From positions 78,298,868-78,362,867 of the forward strand of contig OY282607.1 of NCBI GenBank assembly GCA_958298945.1: a DNA stretch of 64,000 nt, in the 5' to 3' direction. Below the pieces are notes generated by a model that saw nothing but the letters and a program-made list of their open reading frames with translations, ran no database searches and was not told the DNA's origin. The number at the start of each line of letters is the position of its first letter. Positions within the stretch are counted from its first letter, which is position 1. This DNA is from Atherix ibis. Its lineage: Eukaryota; Arthropoda; Insecta; Diptera; Athericidae. The position numbers and the translations under genes were made by a program. This document shows, piece by piece, positions 43,346-55,700 of the stretch.

Positions 43346-44310
43346 AAGTTGTGGTTGGTTTGTTAGTGTATACATTTTGCTTTAAGTACCCCCATACGAA
43401 GAAATCGGAAGGGTTAAAATCAGATGATCGCGAGTCGGTATCACCTCGTTTTCACATCTTATCACCACGTTTTTACCTTTTGCTTTAAATAACCCCATAC
43501 GAAGAAATCAGGAGGGTTCAAATTAGGGGATCGCGAGTCGGTATCACCACGCCGGGAATAATTTCTTTCAAAATTTGCATCGTAGCACGAGCAGTGTGTG
43601 ATTTGGCACCGTCTTGTTGGAACCACATGTTCTGTAGGCCCAATTGATCCTATTATGGCAGAAGAAAGTTTTACAACATATCCCGATAGTGGTCACCAGT
43701 AACTGTTATAGTATTGCCTCCAACATCCTCAAAGAAATATAGCCCAATGATGCCGCCGACCCAAATGCCGTACCTTACAGTTACCCTACGAAGGTGTGGT
43801 CTTTGGTGTATCAGTTCAGGGGTTTGAGTACCCCAATAGCGGATATTTTGTTTATTAATAAAGGCAGGCAACACAAAGTGTGCTTCGTCGCTCATAACGA
43901 TTTTTTGCCAAAAATTGTGGTCGTCTATACCGATCTGTAAAACTCAAGCACTCCAGTCTCGTAGCCGTTCATGGTCCTTTGCGCGCAGCTGTTGTGTCAA
44001 TTGAATTTTTAACGGAAACCCAGTCATCGCTTTATCCCCCAGTATATGCATATTTTTAAAATTATCCATTACACGCTAAACGGTTGACTTGCTCGGCAAA
44101 TGATTAATACCAAAAAAGTCACGTAATTTTCTCCGCATATTCACAATTGAACAATTATTTAAATAAAATGTTTTAATAATTTGAACACGTTGTTGCAGCG
44201 TCAGACGTCCTATAGTAAATTGTTATTTACCACTCTCTACGACTATTAAATGCTAATAGACAAATGTCATTCAAATTAAAATGGCGGCCAAATAAAATCG
44301 GCCTGGTTCT
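43346..44310 (-). pseudogene. DD41D (rosa-like) transposase relic
   Basis: The minus strand shows, from the right, the HTH start near 44140, the SDEAHFVLPAFINKQNIRYW catalytic block (43895 down), VTVRYGIWVGGIIGLYFFED, the second block QQDGAKSHTARATMQ near 43600, and a third block with NPSDFFVWGYLK near 43400. All three catalytic positions keep Asp, the best preserved of the family here, but frameshifts break the protein. The third block is duplicated at a 103-base period (43375 and 43478). Confidence 0.8.
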
Positions 44311-45329
44311 CGACCTGGCGCTCTTTAAAAATTTTGAGGGTCATAATTTTTTTCTAGCGGCTAAATTTACTTATTTTTTGTTTATAGTTAATTAAATAAA
44401 CGATATTACTGTGAGTTTCTTTTAAAAATTCATCTAATTTCAAATATTCATTATATGTTTCTATATTAATCAATTTCGGAATTCATATCCTCTTAATGGA
44501 TTTATTTATTTATTAGCATAACTGGAAGGTCCTTTTCTCTCCGTTTTCAATTTAAATATTTTTTAAAGTTCTCATAATAATAATTGTTTTAATAGAAATT
44601 GAATATAATATTTAAGCTAAATTAAAGTAAAATAACTTATTTCGGTATTGCATAAACTTTGATAAAGTTTAATTTTGTATTAATTTTAAAACGGTTAAAA
44701 TCTTCTATCTAATTTATAAAAATACATACGTTCATTATATCTATATAAATTATTTAAAAAATATACATAATTTCTTTGTTGTTATGTAAAGATACGTGTA
44801 TGTTCGTTTATTTAACAATTTATTTTTTATTTTACGATATACAGAAGTTATTTGTATTTAATACTCATAATTTCGCGGAGTTTTTTTTTCGTCACAGTAG
44901 CATCGACCCAAGGAATAAAATTTTTATGAATACTATCTGTTTACATAAAATTTATATAGCTGCGTAATCATGGATTTTATGTAATCGCACAGGTTGAAAT
45001 AGATTCATTTGCTTTTACGTGTATGTAGCCAAGAATATTGCAAATCAATTATGTGGTCTGTTTTTTTTTGCAAATGGATATCAATTTTGAATTTTATATT
45101 TATGTAAGATTTTCATTTGCATACTAAAGCATATTCTTAATATAGACTTATAGCTTTTTTTTAAATCATTTAATATTGAAATAAAAATCAATGATTTGGT
45201 AGACCAACAAATTGCTGTCTTTCGCTTTCTAGCTAATTTCTACTCTTTTAATAATATTTTCAATACGCTCACAAACATTTCCAGGTTAATTTAATTTCGT
45301 ATGTTTTCTTGATGTTTAGTTGTCTCTTA
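44311..45329. other. Intergenic, nothing recognised
   Basis: AT-rich, with only short low-complexity open frames. Confidence 0.6.
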
Positions 45330-45650
45330 TCCGTTAGCGTAGACGTTCACCTTTAAGTATGGCCATAGAAAGAATTTGGAACCGGAAGAGTACGCGTTTT
45401 TTTCGATGGCATAAAGTATTTTGAGACGGATGAGAAGCAAAGGAACGAGTGAGGCTCGTGAGGTCAGCTCGTCGATTTAAAGAAAAATGTTTCTTCGAGT
45501 CAGATCGGACCCTCTGTCACACGATCATCTCAATCAACAAAAGTGGATGTCTGTGGCTCTTCAGCCCCCTATTCTTTTGTTTTCAGTCGGTGTGACTTTT
45601 TTTGTTTTCCAAGATAAAAAAATGCTTGAAAGAACGTCATTTTACTTCTA
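45330..45650 (+). pseudogene. Mariner transposase relic
   Basis: A short decayed piece. The segment at about 45555-45640 reads like the FFLFPKLKxxLxGxxF stretch and the C-terminus (FVFQDKKMLERTSF). The upstream part has lost clear motifs. Assignment rests on similarity to the other relics. Confidence 0.4.
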
Positions 45651-45709
45651 TTGATAACAGTAGTTATTATGTTATTTAACGTGACTTATCTGTCATTAAA
45701 CATAGGTAT

Positions 45710-45767
45710 TACGAGAATCGGGGTGCTCCATGGTGTTTTAACACCATGGAGCACCCCGATTCCCGTA
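45710..45767. repeat. Near-perfect 28-bp hairpin at a LINE 3' end
   Basis: 45710-45736 pairs with the inverse at 45741-45767 with one mismatch and a loop of about 4 bases. Its arm (GAATCGGGGTGCTCCATGG) is also the 3' end of the LINE copy ending near 49400, where it occurs once. Confidence 0.88.
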
Positions 45768-46850
45768 GTTCCAATTTTTGTTTTTAATCCCTCCAAGACC
45801 CGAAAGTACAACCGGAATCGGCACACACCACCCACATCCACACTATCACCATTCATTACAATTCCACATGCACCTAGGTTACGCAAATCCCCGTACAGGC
45901 CACATTCAATGAGAAGGTGCTTGACACTCTCCTGCGTCGCCCCACAAGAGCATCTAGCCTCTGCAGCCAGTCCACACCCGTACAGGTAAATACTCAAGAA
46001 ACAGACCAAATTCAAATCCAGGCGCAGACACAAAGTACATATCCGAAATGAACATGTGCATCCATCTGCCATTCACACTCTCATCCCATCGACGTTGCCA
46101 AATTTCATATATTCTATTCAGGGCCAGTACACGCCGCTGTCGTGGACTAAGATCCTAAACCTCTTCATTTATAACCGGATAACCAGCAAGCGGGATGTCC
46201 GGCCATAGACGGCAGTGAATGCTTCCACGGAGCACCTGCAGGTTCCATTGAATTTCTCCCATGATAACCTGCATCGCATCGGTTTATATGGTTCTATATA
46301 CATTCAAACCTGCTTACAAAGCCAGACGCTGCACAGAATTTATGCCTACCCTTGCATTCTGGTAACGCAAAATGTCACACGAACAAACACTACTGTAGAT
46401 CGTAGTCCCCATTCCTTGCGAAATACTCGCACCAGGATGCCAACCAAACCTGCCACGCGCTCTCTTAGATGATGCAAGTGAGGCCGAAAGTTCAGCCTCT
46501 CTTCCACATTTACCTTAAAGGTAACGTACCTCTCGCGCGTATTGGACCCCGACCGCCTCTAACCGAATATTCGGTGACCTATTGGCCGCCAAAAACCCTT
46601 CAACAACATACACACAGTCTTCGTTTCTGAGATATTCACTCCCACTCTATTACCCCATTCGGACACCATCTGCATATAGCGGCTTCCCACTGTCTCTACT
46701 GCAGACCTACTTCCAACCTCAGAGATATAGGCCTCAGAGATCATAAGATTTAACGGTACGCCAAAGATCGCTTTTACACAAATAATTCCAAAACTTTGTA
46801 GCATTGAAAAACCAACATCCGCCAATTAATGGCCATCATTTTAAGATCAT
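45738..46850 (-). pseudogene. R1-type LINE ORF2 relic, copy 1
   Basis: The minus strand encodes EWGNRVGVNISETKTVCMLL (the thumb-side reverse-transcriptase region typical of R1/TRAS ORF2) near 46640. After gaps it encodes CSCGATQESVKHLLIECGLY, a C-terminal zinc-finger-like CxC...H...C motif, near 45930. The frame is interrupted by stops. A second copy lies in the opposite orientation at 48116-49400. Confidence 0.75.
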
Positions 46851-47994
46851 CGAAAAAAGACTTTAAAAGAATCGAGTCCTCCAAAAAGCCTCGTAGCAGC
46901 TATTCGAATAATTGTTCTATAAATAATATCAAAGTTTAAGAAGCATAATAAAATAAAGATTTAAGTAAGTTTTATTTAATGTTACTTTTTCAATTGCAAC
47001 AAATTCAATAATTCTTAATACTTTTTTAATCATCTAAAAGTACATACACTTTATAAATTTGAATAGTCCTTAATCAAAGAATATGAATTGAACATTTTTA
47101 TTCTCTTCATTTGAGGAATTGAGAAAAATTCAAATGCTCTTTCGTTTACCGACATTGAGTATAATTTAATATAAAATTTCAATGTTCAGCAAAAAAAAGG
47201 GTAATTAAATGTATTAATTTACTTTTGTTCTTTTAATTCAGTGCTTAGTTAAATATTTATGCGAAAAAACTTTCACTAACATTTCAGCATTATTGCGGAT
47301 GTTAATTTTCGGTAATATTGCATGAACAGAATAGGGGCTTTCGTACCAATATAATGGAACTCTGTCATACTGAATAATTAAATTGCCCACAATACAGCTG
47401 TGCTCCAATTTCCTAGAGAGACTGCTCTCGTAAATTATTTCAAATCTTAAATTTATCCGAAAGAAAAGAATTTATAATAGTAGCAAAATGAAAAAAAATT
47501 ATTGTAGAAGAATAATTAATAAGACTCTATAAATTACTCGCACACACGAGTATGAAAATGACGGTTAAGACTTGGACCCATTTTCCAACTTGATTGAGGA
47601 TTTTCGCATTGCATATATAATATGATTTACACAAATATATTTTTTTCTCTCTTTATTCTGTGGTAAAATTCACTCAATCTTTGGCATAAAAGATGCTGGA
47701 ATTTTCCATTATACTTCTTTTCAGTGGTTGCTAAAAAATAGTGGAATAATATTGATTAATTTTTTAATGTGTAGTCTTAGCAACTAATAACATAATAATC
47801 CTGATACACTAATTATTTATAGTTTTAAGTAATTCTTTAAATGTGTTCAAATAATGAGCTTAAATGGCACCTTTATTGACTGCAGCATATTAGATGTACC
47901 TGGTTCGGGCCATGGTTTTGGTGTGGCAAAAGAACTTTTTTTTGCAAAATTTTCATTGTATTTTTATCTCTTTTAAAATAGTTCCCTTAGGCAA
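46851..47994. other. Intergenic, nothing recognised
   Basis: AT-rich sequence without a supported feature. Confidence 0.6.
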
Positions 47995-48115
47995 CTTAAC
48001 ATCGGTAGAGGCGTCGATTCCACTCTTCGTTGTAGAGATTTAAGGGTTCAACTGGAATCGCGTTCACCACCTCGCTTACACTCTTTTCACTGTTATCAAT
48101 AGACCGGACAGGATA
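47995..48115 (-). pseudogene. Mariner transposase C-terminal fragment
   Basis: The minus strand reads NSVSEVVNAIPVEPLNLYNE followed by EW and R-rich residues, the usual mariner end (EEVxxAIPVExFQxYxEEW). It is only about 120 bases and abuts the LINE copy. Confidence 0.55.
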
Positions 48116-49400
48116 CGGACGGACCCATCCTCCTATAGGATAATATGCTTACTGCCAGTATTCGGCAATGTCCTCGAGCGGATGATGGTACACCGGCTGA
48201 ATGTGAAGTTGGCAGACTTACAAAAGGTAAATCAACTGAGGATGACTGGATACATGTAAAACGGCGGAGTTTCTCAATGGCCGGCCCCGACATTTGCCAT
48301 ATGATGATGAACGGTCTCTTGGTGCAGTTGGAGGAAACCGGTTGCGGTATGATCGTATATATAAGGCTGATCTTCTGCTTGTGATTGAGGGGGAGAGTAG
48401 GTATGCAGTAGAGGTAGAGAGAGTTACGTTACCTTGGAGTAAAGGTTGGAGAGAGACTGAACTTTCGGCCTCACTTGCAACATCTAAGGGGGAGCGTAGC
48501 CGGTTTGGTTGGCATGCTGGTGCATGTATTTCGCAAGGAATGGAGACTACGATCCAGAGCGGTGAAAGTCCTGTATAAGGGTGTGCTTGTTTGTGTGTAT
48601 GGGGTGACATTCTGCGTTACCAGTATGCAAAGGTAAACATAAATTCTGTGCAGCATCTAGCTTTTTATGCAGGGTCTCATGGGAGAAATTCCATGGGATC
48701 TGGAGGTGCTGCGTGGAAGCATTCACTACCGTCTATGGCGGGACTTCGCGCTTGCTAGTTTTCCGGTTATGAATGAAGAGGTTTAGGATCTTAGTCCACG
48801 ACAGCGGCGTGTACTGGTCCTGAATAGAATGTATGAAATTTGGCAACGTCGATGGGATGAGAGCGTGAATGGCAGATTTGAATTTGTTCTGTTCCTGCGC
48901 CTGGATTTGAATTTGTTCTGTTCCTTGGGTATTTACTCACGGGACATGGCAGTATGAATGGGTTCCTGTACGGGCGTAGACTGGCTTCAGCGGCTAGATG
49001 TTCTCATTGAATGTGGCCTGTACGGGGATTTGCGTGACCTAGGTGCATGTGGAATTGTACTGAATGGTGGTAGTGTGGAAATTAGTGGTGTGTTAGGTAT
49101 GAGAGAACGGTATAAATGCTTCAATAGATTTACCGTGGCACTTTTTGAGAGGAGAGCGAGAATGGTGCGTGGATGAGTGAGTAAATGGCACGCAAGGTGG
49201 TTACGACCGGGTGAAAGGCCAACGCCGATTCCAGTTATACTTTTGGGTCTTGGACAACCCTCGTACCTAAGTTGGCTTAGCGGTGCTTAGGGATTTACAA
49301 GATTCCTTACCGTAGCTCAATGAGCGGAGTACAAACCGAAGTCTCTTAAAACAAAAATTGGTACTACGGGAATCGGGGTGCTCTATGGTGTTAAAACACA
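48116..49400 (+). pseudogene. R1-type LINE ORF2 relic, copy 2
   Basis: It begins with SSYRIICLLPVFGNVLERMM (reverse transcriptase motif) at about 48130, passes through several small frames including RYAVEVERVTL and ECGLYGDLRDLGACGIVLNG (49005-49065), and ends with the 3' UTR and CGGGAATCGGGGTGCTC near 49365-49382. Large internal parts are deleted. A 29-base tandem duplication is at 48875-48925. Confidence 0.72.
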
Positions 49401-50749
49401 TTGTGCCCGATAATGGTGAGGCGCCTTAGGCAGCAACGTGGTAGCTGTGGTTAATATCCATATCGCCGGTACGCTTTTTGGATCGCTGGTGAGAGATACT
49501 TGTAATTATCTCGGGTGCTGTCACTGCTTATGAGAGTAGAGGTTTAGATAGGCCTGGCCATTTACAGTTGGAATAATCGGCTTGTAACTGGTTATTGACT
49601 GTAAAATGCCAGTAATTATGGTGCGTTGATTGAGCGTAACTCAATTTCTTTGGTCGTAGATCACTACGACTACTTCGACTACGTTTACGATGTTTGTAAA
49701 CGTAGTCGTAGTAGACATTTGCCCGATATTGTTTTTTATTGATAAATGCTAAAATCTTTACAAATTTTCTCAATAAAGACTGACGAAATTTTCATGCAAA
49801 ATATGTGTTTTTCTAATATTAAAAAAAAAATGTTTTGATTGGCTATGCGGAGGAGATGTCCAAATTGCTGCCAGATTGCTCACAGTGACACCGGGTTCCA
49901 TTACTTTTCAGCCACACCTTGTCACATAGAATTTTTGAAAATAATCAATACCATTTTTATTTTTTTTATTATATGCTAATTAATTGAAATTCTAATATAA
50001 TAGAGTATACACTAAGTCTTAAGGTCATTTAAGATTTTCCTTTCACAATAGCAAAAATATCTTTGCAAAGGTTATTAACTTGCTGTTTTACAGGAAAAAA
50101 ATAGTTCCCATCCAAGGATTTATGATTTTTTTAAAATAATTAATAATAAATAACCAATATAATTAATACAGAGCATTTTAATTAGAAGCTGAAATCGAAC
50201 TTGAAGACTTGAGGACATTGTGTAGTTCTCCAGTTTGCTTTTACATGACTACAGCCAGTCGTCTTTTGATAACTATTAAGCCAGATCAATATTAAGATAC
50301 TATCTATACAGTAATTTACACAGTCGGCATAAATACTGGCATACTCGTATTGTGTATTGTCTTATCTATAGTCATTCATATCAAGGCTAGTCTCATATTA
50401 TTGTATTTCCAAACTGAAATCTTTTTATTTTTGCTATTATTGCAATTTTTCTATAATATATTTGGCGACGATGAACTAATTCTATTAAAACAGAAAAAAT
50501 GACTATAAATATTACGTTCAGAATTTTCATTGGTTGTAATTATCATAATTTATTTCTAAAAAATCTTAACTTTCTTTGAAGACTTATGATATTATTTCAA
50601 GCTTTGTAATTAATTAAAATTTATAAATTCATTCATAAAGAAAGTTTTTTTTTAGACGATCCCAACTATAATAGTTTTAAAATATTTTTATTGGTTTTTA
50701 ATGCAATTTCTAATAACACTTGTATTGAAATGTAAAAATTCTTATTGTC
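49401..50749. other. Intergenic; short hairpin near 49690
   Basis: 49401-49770 is moderately GC-balanced and may extend the LINE repeat. It contains GACTACGTTTAC...GTAAACGTAGTC (about 49678-49710), a 12-13 bp hairpin. The rest is AT-rich and empty. Confidence 0.5.
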
Positions 50750-51850
50750 ACGACAACTCAGATCATTTGTCGAGATCTGAAGGGCAATACTCTGTCGATG
50801 TGATTAGCTGTATTCGAACTCAAGACTGATGAGGTCATTTGGCGACGGCATTTCTCGTGTGTGGTTTTCTGTTGCCAGCGTCCTGAAAGAAACTGGTTGA
50901 TAATAAGTTGGAGAGAAAAGTCAGAGATTGAAATGCTTAAAGAGCCCAAAAAGCGGTGGATCTAGGAGCTCTTTAGTGGAAGGAGTCCTATCCAAATAGA
51001 AATACTGCATTAAGAGGCATTTATTTTATTTCAGAGAGTGTGGAGTTGGCAGTTGGGTAATTGGACTGTGGCGACAGTTTTCTAATAGTAATCAGAGAAA
51101 GTGAACGGACATAGGACTAATAGTAATCAGAGAAAGTGAACGGACATAAAGTGCTCGGTGGTAGTATGCGGCGGTGAGTGTAGTAGTGATTGGAGAAGGA
51201 AAAATGAAGTATTTGCGGTATGACAGAACCAGAGTTGAGGTGGGCAAGAATAGTGCTCGGAACAAGTGAGCGGATATAGTGTTCGGAGGAGCGTGAGCAA
51301 AAACAGTAGTCGGAGAAAGAGCGAGGATTGTAAAAAAAATTTGAGGTGATTGAGAGTCAATTGATAAATTAAGAATAGTATTTTACGCCATCCCTCGAAT
51401 CTACGTGGGGTCGTAGCAATATGATAGCGAGTTTGGTTTCCGAAGAGCATATTATGGGTAATTGTGGTATGACAAATTCCCGATTCTGAAAAGTTTTCCT
51501 TCTCCAGAATTTTGGATTGGTTGTTGAGTAGACTGATTTTCCAATCTTCACCATTGGTCCAGTCTGTTTGCTTACGCATGGCTAGTAATGTTAAGTGCCG
51601 TTTTGTTATCAAAACGTGGACAAGCTCAAAATTTTTCATTGAACAAAAGATGGTCAAGAGCCTCCTCCCACCAAGCATTAGCCAAATCAAAGTACTCAGG
51701 GTCCCAACATGATCATTCGTGTATTCTGTGTATTCGTACTTTATGTTACTTATTATTTCACGATCCACGAATATCTGACAAAATTCCATTAAAAATGGCT
51801 ATGTTACCATTGTCGCGTGGAAGAGATTGATCGCATTCTCAACAGCTCAC
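50750..51850. other. Unassigned, more GC-balanced repeat-like block
   Basis: About 1.1 kb stands out by composition from its AT-rich surroundings. It contains purine-rich sequence with repeated GTGAACGGACATA and GTGCTCGG words and a 35-base tandem duplication (51082 and 51117). A 220-codon minus-strand frame (51789-51127) has no domain I recognise. It may be an old LTR or other retroelement, but no reverse transcriptase, protease or terminal repeat was seen. Confidence 0.4.
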
Positions 51851-54654
51851 AATCGCTTAGGGTCCAGGAAAAGTTAGTTGTAGCTAGATCGATCGGTATT
51901 TGCTTTTCTGTGCCTGCTGAGTGACAGAAGTATCGGTTTCAATTCCGACTATAGAGTAAAGGCTTGAAAATTAACCCAAAGAGTGGATAGATATATGTTT
52001 CCAACTCACAGATCCTTACGGAAATGGAAGATGAATTTCTCTTTGAGCATGTGGTGGATATAACGTGTTTTAAAAGATTATGACGAGGCTATTTTGGAAA
52101 AATAAAAAGGCTGTGCCTGTATTAAAATAGTTTTTGTTTATTAAAATAAAACTATTTATTTATAAAAAGTACGTAAAGTACATGATTAAGAGAAATAGAT
52201 AAAATTATAAATAGGAAAATTTCCTTTTAACTCTATTAATCGAATCTAATATAAAATAGAATTTCGTACGTACATATATGAGATACTTCTTCAACTTAAT
52301 TTTGCAAATTAATGGGCAAACTTCTTCAACTTTCTTGATAATATTGAATTTGATAAATGATAATATATTCTCATATAAATTTATTTTTATCTGTTTATGA
52401 TTAGTTGAATGTACAGAAATTATGAGTGCTCTTTCTTCACAACAGTTACTATTGTGAAAAAATATTTATTTCATTGAACTCAATATTAATGGTCGTTTTA
52501 AATTTAACTTTAATGAATTTTCGTCAGAGAATTTTTATCTAATATTTATTTTGATTACTAAGTGTATTTATAGAAAATAATCAGAAATAAATTGTTGAAA
52601 AAATAGCTTCTTAAGATTTTATTGTACTATAAAAATAAATTGTTTTTTGGAAACTAATATAAACAACATTAATATTAAGCGATATCGTTTACAAAATCAA
52701 TCATATGCACTTCGTCCTTTTTACTTAATGTACTGGCATGTCTATGGAATTTGCCAAAAACGAGCTTTTGGATATATCTAGATATAGTGTTCTCTATTTA
52801 CTATAAAGCGGTAAATAATTATAAATTACTTTCTAGTACATACTTAATACTAATCCATTATATTGAAAAAGAACAGAATAAATATTTATTAACATTGACT
52901 TAATTACCTACAAAATCGAAGTGCTCTTATGTGAACCTACTTATATGGCTTATTATTAGTTGTATACAATTAACATTTCTCAATATGTATGTGATCTTTT
53001 TCTCCTATTATTAATCGTAATTTCATTTTATTTTAATTACTTTTCGAATTAAGTATAGAATTTTGGTAATTTTCTTAATTTGTTTTATATACAATTTCAA
53101 CATCTATCTAATCGATTTTCTATTTGCAAAAAATTAATTAATTCTAATCATATATATGTGTATGTAAATGTTAGTTTAATAACTCATTTATACTGAAAGT
53201 TGTCCAATATTAACTTTTGAGAATATTATATAATTTTCAATATTTTCCACAATAGTTTTTATAAATTAATTAAATGAAATTTTAAAGAGTCCTTTTTCAC
53301 GCTCGAGAGTAGTTAAATTTGCAAACTACCTGGTCGTACCTACTCTATGCTAACAAGGAATTTGAACAAAGATTAAACTATTTAACTATTTAACGAATTT
53401 AGAATAGTTTAATTCTATTAAAGCAAAATTTCTATTATTTAATAGCACACATATTTTTACTTTGTTCACTTGTTCGAGAAAGTGTGTGAGTTCAAATTTA
53501 ATTAAATTTTTTCTATTTGGATTTTTATTAGAAATTATGTTAGTCAAGATTTTTTCGCTCATAAAAAAATTTATTAAATAAATAAATGTATTATCACTAA
53601 TTTAGGATATTATTCACTTAAGACAATAGTTTAAAAAATTTGGTTATAACCTTCATGCATCGTTGGGATTTTATTTGGCAAATCAAATTAATTCTTTCTG
53701 TTAAAATACAATAGTTTTTTTTTGAATTGTTCGTAAAAAAATGATGAGCTGGTACTTAATTTACCATATAAAATGGCTCACCAAATAAAATAAAAAAACT
53801 TTTTAAAAGGTGTTTTAAATTTTTTCTAAATCATAAAAACTTATTAACATATATCGATGACATCGTTAAGTTTTGGTTTTGGTCATTAATTATTTACGTA
53901 ATGAATTCGGTATAAAAAAAAGACAAAATTGTTTTACGCTTCAATTATTTAAATAACTTGTTGTCATAAAACATACTAATTTTTTTTATTTTAATATTTT
54001 TTAAATTTATTTTTTCTAGTCTTAAATGTATATAAAAATCAATACTATTATTTATTGCCAAGTCTTCGCCATTAAAGAATTTTGGATGTTGGAAAATGAT
54101 GTTTTATTCAAAGTAAAAAACCTGCGATAATTCTTTAAAATAAAATAAACAGTTCCTTATTTTCACCATTGATTACAGTTAAATTGTATTTTAAAGTCCT
54201 TAATTTATTTCCTTATTAAAGTTATGCAATTGTAACCCATCTCTAAGTGTATTTTTTTTGGTTGAAAATGATTTTTTCTATCTCTGTAATTAGAATTTTA
54301 AAAATTAATATTTTTTTACAGTTGCTAGACTTACTTATGTACATGGGATACAATTTTTTAAGTACTGCCACATGTAAATGCAAATTTTATGTTATGAATT
54401 TTTTCGTTATTTTTTTTTTAATATTTTAATAAATATTTTTCTAGATAAACGTTATAGAGGTATTAATTTATTATATTTTTGTTTTAAAAAAAAACTAAAA
54501 TTACGAGTGATTCTTTACAAAAAAAATATAGAAATAAAATTTTTATAAATTTCGTGTTTTTTTCGTGACATTTAACTACATAACCTATAAAAATTGTCTA
54601 TAATAACATTTTATTGGGTATTTTGGTGTACGTTATTCACAAAATTAGTTTATT
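51851..54654. other. Intergenic, nothing recognised
   Basis: Extremely AT-rich. No coding, RNA or repeat feature could be supported. Confidence 0.65.
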
Positions 54655-54785
54655 ATTTGGATTAGTAAAGATTTGTATAATTTCTGAAATTAGCATAGGG
54701 CCATGCCTCTGTGGGATTCGAACCTACGACATCTTGGATAGTAGTCGAGTACGCTAACGACTCTACTACTTGGTCGGCTTTCCTA
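54655..54785 (-). repeat. tRNA-derived SINE, copy 4
   Basis: On the minus strand GCCGACCAAGTAGTAGAGTC leads into GTTAGCGTAC, then the B-box GGTTCGAATCC and a tail GGCCCTATGCTAATTT. Head and tail match the copies at 7548 and 22745. This is the most tRNA-like head in the window, but the acceptor stem does not pair well. Confidence 0.72.
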
Positions 54786-55099
54786 GGAATTATAAGCCTA
54801 AAAATCATATAATTAAACTTAGAAAATTTAGAATCCTAACTGTCAGATTTTGAACAATTTTGTTTGACCTATATTAATTATTATTATTTTTATATAAATA
54901 TTATTATTGAAAATATTAAATATTTTAAAATTTATAGGGTTTAAATAATTACTTTAGTATACTATTTTTTAAATGAAAAAAATTTTATATGGTTATATCT
55001 GTCCTTACACAATACATTGAAAATAAGAACGTTAAAATGAATATGTTCTTATTACCAAAAAAATAAAATCGTACAAGAATTAAATGCGATTGTGCACAA
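54786..55099. other. Intergenic, nothing recognised
   Basis: AT-rich spacer with no supported feature. Confidence 0.6.
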
Positions 55100-55700
55100 T
55101 AAAAATTTATATATGGTATGAACATTTTTGTCCGTCACTGTTATCATGTATATGGAGAAGGCAGTCAGTCGTCATCCGGGCATACAGAGAACAAAATGTG
55201 TGCCATGCCGTCGTATTGTTAGATCATTTCCAGTGTATGTATGCTCGCTAATTCAAGTTTTCGATTCCGGTATTCTTCAGTGCTTGTATTCGCAGCTCAG
55301 TTAACTGGCAGTGGTAGATTCGGTTAGCAATTTTCAATTGCAGGTTTTCAGTAGTATTCGAGTGTTCAGAGTGAAAGTATAACTATTCCGATTCCAAGTG
55401 GCAGTGAACAAAACTTAAAAATATTTATTATTTTTTTTAATTATTTCAAACTTGTAATAAGAAAAAAAAAACATACAAATTTCGAATTTAGTCCAAATTT
55501 TCATAAGTTTTTTTGTGTAACTAAATATTTGAAAAAAAGAAAAAAGAAAGGAAAAAGGAATACTACGAACATTTTAAATTAAAGGAATACGAGCATTCGG
55601 ATTTTTTGTTGGTAGTTAAGAAGAATTGCAGGGAGCAGCAGCGCTCGCTACCTCAGCGAACAATACGTTCAGTACGTTTAAAAAAGTATTGATACTGTTG
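55100..55700 (+). promoter_or_regulatory. Possible promoter and 5' exon of an unseen gene
   Basis: A GC-elevated island at about 55140-55400 contains TCAGTC (initiator-like) at about 55166 and several CAGT words, in otherwise very AT-rich DNA. It looks like an insect 5' UTR exon, with possible donor-like GTTTTCAGTA/GTAT sites after it. No coding exon follows within the window, so this is speculative. Confidence 0.22.

Noticed and set aside
45651..46472. Plus-strand open frames of 85-112 codons
   Set aside because: They are antisense to the R1-type LINE relic and Pro/Thr-rich from frame bias.
51127..51789. 220-codon minus-strand open frame
   Set aside because: Long for this window, but with no recognisable domain and an overlapping frame of similar length on the other strand; more likely chance in a less AT-rich repeat.
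54693..54780. Possible functional tRNA gene on the minus strand
   Set aside because: The B-box is present, but the acceptor stem does not pair and the same head occurs in other SINE copies, so it was called a SINE.
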